This document shows, piece by piece, positions 59,001 through 64,000 of a stretch of 64,000 nt of DNA (position 1 is the first letter of the stretch; each line of letters opens with the position of its first letter). The stretch comes from Calendula officinalis (taxonomy: Eukaryota; Streptophyta; Magnoliopsida; Asterales; Asteraceae): the NCBI GenBank assembly GCA_963853835.1, contig OY970828.1:60690861-60754860 (forward strand), written 5' to 3'. Both the position numbers and the translations under genes were made by a program. The notes under the pieces were generated by a model. It had not been told where the DNA came from. It ran no database searches and was given only the letters and a program-made list of their open reading frames with translations.

Positions 59001-59526
59001 GAAAACTATTTTAACAGCTTTTAGAACGGACTATGATTCTACTGTTTATCGTCCTGTCCGTTACTCTCCTGATTTTGGTAATGTGTATGTTAAAACTGAC
59101 AAATATGGAACAAAAAGTTTTTTTGACAAAATTACAAAGAAACAGATAACTCAAACTGATAAACGTTTTTTTGTAAAACTTGGTGCACCTTGCAGTATTC
59201 ATAAGAACATCGTCTATCATCAATCTGGTAAACTTACAAACACATGCAGAAAGTGCTACCCATATCTATGCAAATCACACGTCACTAAACCAGCAAAATC
59301 AACTCAAAAGATTTTATCATCTCCACAAACTTCTGTTTCTAACAAAAGATCAAAAGCTCAAAAGCTACCCTCGAAACAATCAAAGATGCCGTCTAAACAA
59401 CCACAAATTTCTGTTTCTCACTTCTCTTCTAGTCGCACATCTCCTCAGGGTAAAGCTGCACAAAAGCCAAAACCGTCAGTTCTCCCCAAATTCGACAAAC
59501 CATCATTAAAACGTCTACTCATGTGA
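56020..59526 (+). CDS. Gag polyprotein with long coiled coil, right-hand copia element
   Basis: An intact frame of 1,168 residues. I chose the ATG at 56020 (MTSKDALSIG) because the open frame before it runs into the leader motif array and has no better context. The N-terminal Gag core (about 20-270) contains YRGEYGQWKKQFL, ELWDEIQKQMEG and LRFCNMLNDL. A CCHC zinc knuckle (C339-x2-C-x4-H-x4-C) reads CYNCGLTGHFAKEC. A coiled coil rich in Gln/Asn/Leu spans about 440-720. A conserved block WQSFLHMPDEEAEIEKF lies near 750, and the Ser/Lys-rich C-terminus resembles that of the innermost element. It is several times longer than ordinary copia Gag and of Sirevirus type. Homology with the inner element shows that the reading continues past 59526 in another frame (TWVKNEKYQW), so the C-terminus is probably shortened by an indel. 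Confidence 0.88.
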   Translation: MTSKDALSIGSDTKPPVLYRGEYGQWKKQFLHFIPSQQAGPYILESLTTGPAKFYRAVAPAPNTEPAIPGGVIEIPPAEYTQEQKDRARADVFAHSYMLQGITNEIYSSLDSFSTGKELWDEIQKQMEGTDLGNKAKMVSTLNAYGQFKATPMEELEQTYLRFCNMLNDLRKNNLIKEKLEINIKFIQSLLPEWEMFGNSAMQHKDLSSIDIHELYEYLHQNEPMVKGIVKNRQDMTDTLAMLTKQNLALNKGINEAMVAAQTKEVVNEEPETLIPAGTQDEIDSVRQALALISSYNKKYYKKPTNNNLRSSSNFKFNSSSQTPNNKSSSSSTEPPKKCYNCGLTGHFAKECQKPKVKDSEYFKRKMLMAKQVENGKVLLAEDLHWLEDSDDQEEEECTASLALMARSNELRAALGIPENDENEVHPSSSDSLLTDSDTDESENSLFNEKLFTKIDEKSHLTKQITDLESEKDQLLNDLSELSQVSLQITHVNKELENQLSTSKSTFQFQITELQNDLQTQINTTNASNTQIQKLKDENLTFRRQLETLVPQVNQINNSNQKTQELQQQLSTFHAAHTSEVNRLNHIINTKNLEISNLKTMKTVSNDKDDSKQLINDLAIQLSREQTWMKSADIKMKDYQDKLKAADNEIQKLNEQITNIRNNFNKEIDEQSATIHSLTVKKENAEEHISKLEQTIVKAGHTEQTIKLNQPKEFRSFKSKVGLGAENSRPLEKAADVVPTLYNYDYMNLGIWQSFLHMPDEEAEIEKFNREKKEHAQISFNYSELNYTYEKNKAKFENNEYFPIVTPEEFSISDNEVLKQTIEPKLYVPPLILEKKIVQLESEIDDTHKVFDKEKEKLQIKIHNLEDTILELKTKTSNAVSKNSKASLLGPAPTNPVPTILKRSSNPPILNLADGRLESGGKKSMKQQEVNRATQSKKSIQTGSSMLKKPSLLKKSSPPKSVVSSFSVQNKCNDSRQFISPKEAHGMCKNSNFVKTILTAFRTDYDSTVYRPVRYSPDFGNVYVKTDKYGTKSFFDKITKKQITQTDKRFFVKLGAPCSIHKNIVYHQSGKLTNTCRKCYPYLCKSHVTKPAKSTQKILSSPQTSVSNKRSKAQKLPSKQSKMPSKQPQISVSHFSSSRTSPQGKAAQKPKPSVLPKFDKPSLKRLLM

Positions 59527-59740
59527 AATATACTTGGGTTAAGAACGAAAAATATCAATGGATTATCCAATCCTCTGAAAAATCTCTCAAATGGATCATC
59601 AAATCTGAACTGCCTCCTAGCAGTTCCCAAAATCTCTAAATAGATCATCTCATAAAATCTGCATAAAACATATGTCTCTAATCGTTCTGGACCCACACAA
59701 GATTGGGTACCTAAAATGTTTTATTTGTTTTATGTAGAAT
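59527..59740 (+). other. Gag-pol boundary region
   Basis: Continues Gag-like sequence in shifted frames. QDWVPKM is followed by a T-rich stretch ending TTTTATGTAG at 59738, immediately before the protease frame. It looks like a 3' splice site or readthrough region; see the finding on the three elements. Confidence 0.5.
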
Positions 59741-60829
59741 GTGTGGTACCTCGACTCGGGCTGTTCGAGGCACATGACAGGAAACAAAAATCTCCTGACC
59801 AACTTTCGTGAAAAATACTTAGGAACGGTCAAATTTGGAAATGATCACTTAGCAGCAATCTTAGGTCTTGGTGATCTTATCTGCCATAACCTAATAATCA
59901 GAAATGTTGCCTTTATCGAAGATCTCTCACATAATCTCTTCAGCATCGGAAAATTCTGTGACAAGACTCTAGAAGTAAACTTTCGCACAAAGAAGTGTGC
60001 CATTCGGACATATGACGGGGATGAACTTCTAACAGGAACTCGTGACACAAACCTCTTCACTATTGATCTTAATGACCTTAGTACAACCGAAGAAGTCTGT
60101 CTCGTGTCAAAAGCTACTGCAAATGAGTCATGGTTATGGCATCGACGTTTGTCTCATCTCAACTTTAAAACCATGAACAAACTCGTAAAAGGTGGTCATG
60201 TGTCGGGATTACCTGATGTTGCCTTTGACAAAGATCACAAATGTTCTTCGTGTGAAAAAGGGAAAATGACCAAAAAGTCTCACAAACCTAAACCTGCTCC
60301 CAGTACTTCCAAACCTCTTGAACTCCTACATATGGACTTATGTGGTCCAATGAGCGTTCACAGTCTCGCAGGAAAACGTTATGTTTTGGTTATTGTTGAT
60401 GACTACTCCAGATACACATGGGTCTATTTTCTTCGTTCAAAGGATGAAGCCGCAGAGATCATAATCTCATTTATCAAGAAAACTCAAGTGAACCTGGAAT
60501 TAAACGTTCAAACAATCCGTACCGACAATGGTACTGAATTCAAGAATCGGGTTCTTGACTCTTATCTTGAATCTGCTGGCATCACCCATCAATTTTCCGC
60601 TGCACGAACTCCTCAACAGAACGGTGTTGTTGAAAGACGAAACCGCACTTTAGTGGAAGCTGCTCGTACGATGCTTTCATTTTCAAAACTTCCTATGTCG
60701 TTATGGGCAGAAGCCATCAGCACCGCCTGTTTTACACAGAACCGCTCAATCATAAACAAAACATACAACAAAACTCCTTATGAGCTAGTCAACAATCGAA
60801 TACCAAATGTTAACTTCTTCCACATCTGA
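59741..60829 (+). CDS. Protease and integrase, right-hand copia element
   Basis: An open frame of 362 residues. Aspartic protease motif DSGCSRHMTG (residues 5-14). Pre-integrase zinc domain (WHRRLSHLNF ... CSSCEKGK, residues about 131-185). Integrase core with HMDLCGP (about 195), RTDNGTEF (about 257) and TPQQNGVVERRNRT (about 285), so D, D and E of the catalytic triad are all present. WAEAISTACFTQNR follows. The frame ends at NVNFFHI because of a small deletion where FGC...C is expected; the C-terminal part continues in another frame from 60825. Confidence 0.88.
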   Translation: MWYLDSGCSRHMTGNKNLLTNFREKYLGTVKFGNDHLAAILGLGDLICHNLIIRNVAFIEDLSHNLFSIGKFCDKTLEVNFRTKKCAIRTYDGDELLTGTRDTNLFTIDLNDLSTTEEVCLVSKATANESWLWHRRLSHLNFKTMNKLVKGGHVSGLPDVAFDKDHKCSSCEKGKMTKKSHKPKPAPSTSKPLELLHMDLCGPMSVHSLAGKRYVLVIVDDYSRYTWVYFLRSKDEAAEIIISFIKKTQVNLELNVQTIRTDNGTEFKNRVLDSYLESAGITHQFSAARTPQQNGVVERRNRTLVEAARTMLSFSKLPMSLWAEAISTACFTQNRSIINKTYNKTPYELVNNRIPNVNFFHI

Positions 60830-61084
60830 TAACGAGAAACTCAACAAGTTTGAAGAGAAAGCCAAGGAAGGAGTCTTTATAGGCTATTCAAAGGATTCAG
60901 CCTCATTCAGAGTATACAACCGCTCCACAAGAATGGTCAGAGAAAGTGTAAATGTCTCATTCGATGAAACATTCCTGCTAGATTCAAGCTCAACTGGCAT
61001 TGAAAGAACTCTACCCACAACCTCCACTAACCATTCATCCTCTCTGAATGATCTTGAAATCCTATTCCAACACTTCCATGATGA
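60807..61084 (+). pseudogene. Integrase C-terminal part, frameshifted
   Basis: From about residue 8 of this frame: DNEKLNKFEEKAKEGVFIGY, SFRVYNRSTRMV and ESVNVSFDE, the usual integrase C-terminus, then LNDLEILFQHFHDEY, the start of the integrase-RT linker. After about 61080 the meaningful reading returns to the original pol frame, so two indels nearly compensate. Confidence 0.75.
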
Positions 61085-63898
61085 ATATCACAACAACAGG
61101 CACAACCACACCAACCACCACCAAATCAACCACAACATCGACGTCGATCAGCTGCACAACAACCACCGGCTCAACGTCGTACAAAACGCCTTCGCATCTC
61201 ATCCGATGATGCCTCCGGCAGTGGATCAGTTGCCTCCCAACAACCTCTACCTCCGCCAACTCGACCCATCATACGACAACCACAACAACCAGCTGAACCG
61301 TCCTCTTCTTCATCATCAACAGACTCCGCTGCAACAGTATCTGATCGACCAGATTCACCACCATCACCACACGGTCCACCTTCACCACCACAACAAGGTC
61401 CCCCTTCACCACCACAACAAGGTCCACCGTCACCACCACCACAAGGATCCCCAAACCCCTTCGATGATCCCATCTTCACGGATCCTTCTCCACCACACAT
61501 TCAACAACCAATCACATCAACAATTCCCACTACCACAACCTCCGTTCCTCCTATCTCATCCACCATCCCAACAACTGCAACCTCCGAACTACCAATCACG
61601 TCAACCATCCCAACTACCACAACAACAGTCCCCCCACTATCATCCACAATTCCAGCCTCCACAATCACTTCTCCACCAGTTACCACAACTCCACCAGTCA
61701 CCACCATAACTCCACCAGTAACAACCACAACTCCACCAGTCGCCACCACAACCCCACCAGTAACAACCACAACCCCACCAGTAACAACCACAACACCGCC
61801 AGTCACAACCACAACACCTCCAATTGACACCTCACTTCCCCCGTTTACCATCATTACTGGTACTGCCTCGAGGGTCGTTACAACTTCACCTACAACGGTT
61901 GTTATGACCCTCCCTCAACAGACTACACCATCTGAGGCTACCACCACCACCACAACTGCAATGCCAAATCCTGAAATGCAGCTTATCCCTCATCTCACCT
62001 CAACAATCCAATCACTAAGTACGAGGTTGGAGAACATTGAGAGTAGGCTGACAACTGTTGCTCCTCTTCCACCGACTTCTGATCCACTTAACAGAGAAAT
62101 GCTCCTGGAAGCATCCCGTTCATTTACAATTGAACAAATTAAAGCGATGTTCAACTATCGCTTAGAAGAACTGGTCGCGCCATGCAGGCAAGGATCCCTT
62201 ATATACAGAAGACCGGGAGACCCTGAGGATGATCCTCAGGGAGGAGGAGGACAGAGGAGAATTCTGGAACGTGGTGGATCCAGTTCTCAACACTCCGGAG
62301 GTGCAAGTCATTCCCAACACCACCCCAGCTCCTCTCATCAAACACGGGGAGGAGGCCAACAAGAATATGAGTATGTACATGACTGGGCGATTGTTGAGTT
62401 TGATTACAATCAGGTGCTGAACGTTGAACCACTCAACCAGTGGCGAGTAGATGAGAGTGAAGACATCTTGCCCCAAAATAACCGTAAATCCAGTGAGATG
62501 ACTGAAGCCGAAAAACTTGAATCTATGTGTCATCTCCAATCTATAAATTTTGAGGTTGAGCACAATAAAAACGACAACGTTCAACAGGTTCTGAGAAAAG
62601 AGGCGGACACAGTTATTGATTTACCTAGTGACCCGGAAGAAGACAACATTGTGAGGGATGCTTTTAACGAATCAACTCAACCAGCCACCTCCCCGTCAAA
62701 CGATGACTCCGACACCGACAAAGCAGGGGAGGATGAACCATTTGACGTCAAAAAATATCCCTTCACCCGAGAAAATTATCACAGTTACTTCCGAAACTAC
62801 GATCAACTGGTTGCCGCCAGAACTCCAGCACCGGAACCACCAACTGCCTCTCCTACACATGATGTGCCGGTATTATCATATAGCGAGAAGAGCGCGGCGG
62901 ATAAAGCTAACAAACGCCGCCTAAAGATCTCCAAAGCGTGCCTCTTTCAACAAGTCAAAATGCCATTTGTTGAAGATCGCTTCTCTGCTATTTTCCAGGA
63001 GACAGAGCTGCCTGTAATCTATCAGGATTTGTACAAAGAAGTGGTACTGCCTTTCAGAGAAAAGAAAATGTATTACCTTACAATGCATTACCTTAGGGAC
63101 AAAACCGATCGCTACAGCAAATTCCCGATAACACAACTCCTGGAGGTAACGACCGACCATTTCTCAGGCTACTACTGGTACACCATCTTCCATATTCGCA
63201 GAGCAGATAATCAACTGTACACAATTACTGAAGGAGACTTCTATATTCTTGAACCTCGGGATATAGAATTTCTTTACAACACAGTACGCTTACTTCCAGA
63301 CACGCCTCATCCAGTTAAAAATCATGCGAGAAATTTCGCTCAGGCTGCTCTGAAGCGCTTCATGCTTGTTAAAACATTAGCTGCTCGAATGGAAGATGTG
63401 CAGATGGCTGTTGAGAGTGGTACAATAAAGGTTCACTTAGCTGCTCCTTACAGATCACTTCCCTCCGAGATTAAAACTCGGAGAACAGTTGTGCTAGGTG
63501 AACCCAACTTGGGAATGACTTACACAAACTACTTCAAAGAACGAGTATTCTTCCGTGTGTCTGACATTGCCAAGTACTGTGACGGCACATTGAACATCCT
63601 TAAGAAGAAATTGGAGAAAAAGGTGAGGCACATGAACAGAGATCCCAGCAACCCAGTAAACACCTCTCTTCGAAGCAATATTGAAACACTAATCACTGCC
63701 ATTAAGGAAAGACTAAGCTGGCGCATAGTGATTAGACACTTTGAGGTTCACCTGGGTGTACGAGACAGAAGAAAAACGCCTACCTACACAACTGAAGTTC
63801 CTAACATGCCACTACCTTTCGGTCAATATCATGGGCTCAGATGGCAGGACGAATCAGTTCATCGCCAACAACCGTATGAAAGACGTGGGCGGCATTAA
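61085..63898 (+). CDS. Pol linker fused to additional ORF (no RT), with Thr/Pro repeats
   Basis: One open frame of about 937 codons follows the TGA at 61082. Its first ATG is at 61904, giving a 664-residue product if translated alone. The first part is a Gln/Pro/Ser-rich linker, with QQGPPSPP repeats (about 61375-61445) and a mucin-like TPPVTT(T) array (about 61670-61815; 18-21-bp DNA units). After 61904 comes an acidic middle, then a conserved C-terminal domain with FVEDRFSAIFQ, YCDGTLNILKKKLEKKVRHM and ETLITAIKERLSWRI. The last region resembles the DGTLTRIREKLDYM...RRLKIRR pattern of Asteraceae retrotransposon additional ORFs. Function unknown. No YVDD or RNase H motif occurs. Confidence 0.7.
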   Translation: MSQQQAQPHQPPPNQPQHRRRSAAQQPPAQRRTKRLRISSDDASGSGSVASQQPLPPPTRPIIRQPQQPAEPSSSSSSTDSAATVSDRPDSPPSPHGPPSPPQQGPPSPPQQGPPSPPPQGSPNPFDDPIFTDPSPPHIQQPITSTIPTTTTSVPPISSTIPTTATSELPITSTIPTTTTTVPPLSSTIPASTITSPPVTTTPPVTTITPPVTTTTPPVATTTPPVTTTTPPVTTTTPPVTTTTPPIDTSLPPFTIITGTASRVVTTSPTTVVMTLPQQTTPSEATTTTTTAMPNPEMQLIPHLTSTIQSLSTRLENIESRLTTVAPLPPTSDPLNREMLLEASRSFTIEQIKAMFNYRLEELVAPCRQGSLIYRRPGDPEDDPQGGGGQRRILERGGSSSQHSGGASHSQHHPSSSHQTRGGGQQEYEYVHDWAIVEFDYNQVLNVEPLNQWRVDESEDILPQNNRKSSEMTEAEKLESMCHLQSINFEVEHNKNDNVQQVLRKEADTVIDLPSDPEEDNIVRDAFNESTQPATSPSNDDSDTDKAGEDEPFDVKKYPFTRENYHSYFRNYDQLVAARTPAPEPPTASPTHDVPVLSYSEKSAADKANKRRLKISKACLFQQVKMPFVEDRFSAIFQETELPVIYQDLYKEVVLPFREKKMYYLTMHYLRDKTDRYSKFPITQLLEVTTDHFSGYYWYTIFHIRRADNQLYTITEGDFYILEPRDIEFLYNTVRLLPDTPHPVKNHARNFAQAALKRFMLVKTLAARMEDVQMAVESGTIKVHLAAPYRSLPSEIKTRRTVVLGEPNLGMTYTNYFKERVFFRVSDIAKYCDGTLNILKKKLEKKVRHMNRDPSNPVNTSLRSNIETLITAIKERLSWRIVIRHFEVHLGVRDRRKTPTYTTEVPNMPLPFGQYHGLRWQDESVHRQQPYERRGRH

Positions 63899-64000
63899 CA
63901 TTCAAATGCTGGGAGGCACTTCACCTGTTCCAATATGGCTTCTGATCAAAACAGATTCAGAACCCGATCTTAAAAGAATCCACAAAACTCAATCAAGTTT
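63899..64000 (+). other. Window end, inside the right-hand element
   Basis: No recognisable domain in the last 102 bases. Confidence 0.4.

Larger units (their letters stand above)
54961..64000 (+). mobile_element. Copia element (Sirevirus-like) running off the window, apparently without RT
   Basis: 5' LTR 54961-55266, PBS 55269-55280, leader, Gag (56020-59526), protease/integrase (59741-61084), then a Pro/Thr-rich stretch and an additional ORF to 63898. The expected RT and RNase H are not found between integrase and the additional ORF. The 3' end and 3' LTR lie outside the window, so total size, age and TSD cannot be given. Confidence 0.88.

Noticed and set aside
61501..61854. 117-residue Val/Gly-rich minus-strand frame
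   Set aside because: Antisense of the Thr/Pro repeat in the retroelement ORF.

Overview
The window is a piece of a plant nuclear genome, most likely an Asteraceae (daisy family) species. Four intron-containing genes encode conserved plant proteins. The rest is dense with transposable elements. The Ty1/copia elements carry very long coiled-coil Gag proteins and extra 3' reading frames of a kind I associate with Asteraceae Sirevirus-like elements. The family assignment is inference from remembered protein families; no search was run.

Layout, left part (1-24,680). A 1.1-kb mini LTR retroelement with a chimeric gag/pol ORF sits at 888-2029. Four host genes follow: a FAR1/FRS transcription-factor-like gene on the minus strand (2458-4992), the co-chaperone SGT1 (10 exons, 8294-12113), ER membrane complex subunit EMC6 (13907-15052; its last intron has U12-type signals and follows a 20-nt microexon), and the TRAPP subunit TRAPPC1/Bet5 (16620-18389). 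Introns and spacers hold MITEs of several superfamilies: Stowaway, hAT-like with perfect 8-bp target duplications, PIF/Harbinger-like, and an unassigned family present in introns of three of the four genes. There are also a SINE and a Helitron-like end.

Middle part (24,686-53,872). This is a three-level nest of LTR retrotransposons. The outer Ty1/copia element lies on the minus strand (LTRs 24686-25172 and 53388-53872) and encodes decayed gag, protease, integrase, RT, RNase H and two additional ORFs. Its gag is split by an 18-kb non-coding LTR element on the plus strand (34448-52493, TSD GATCA, LTRs of 2.7-3 kb). The left LTR of that element is split in turn by an 8-kb non-autonomous copia element on the minus strand (37121-45148, TSD GTACA), which encodes only a shortened, coiled-coil-rich gag remnant.

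Right part (54,961-64,000). A related copia element lies on the plus strand, with its 5' LTR, PBS, a leader full of TTCGGCCCGAA motifs, an intact 1,168-residue Gag, protease and integrase. Integrase is followed directly by a Thr/Pro repeat and an additional ORF, and no RT/RNase H is seen before the window ends.

No bacterial-type system (CRISPR, operon, phage) is present. The strongest unusual signals are the EMC6 U12 intron plus microexon, the tandem compensated hairpins in the inner retroelement, the leader motif array shared by two elements, the RT-less integrase/additional-ORF fusion, and the mini element with the fused gag/pol ends.
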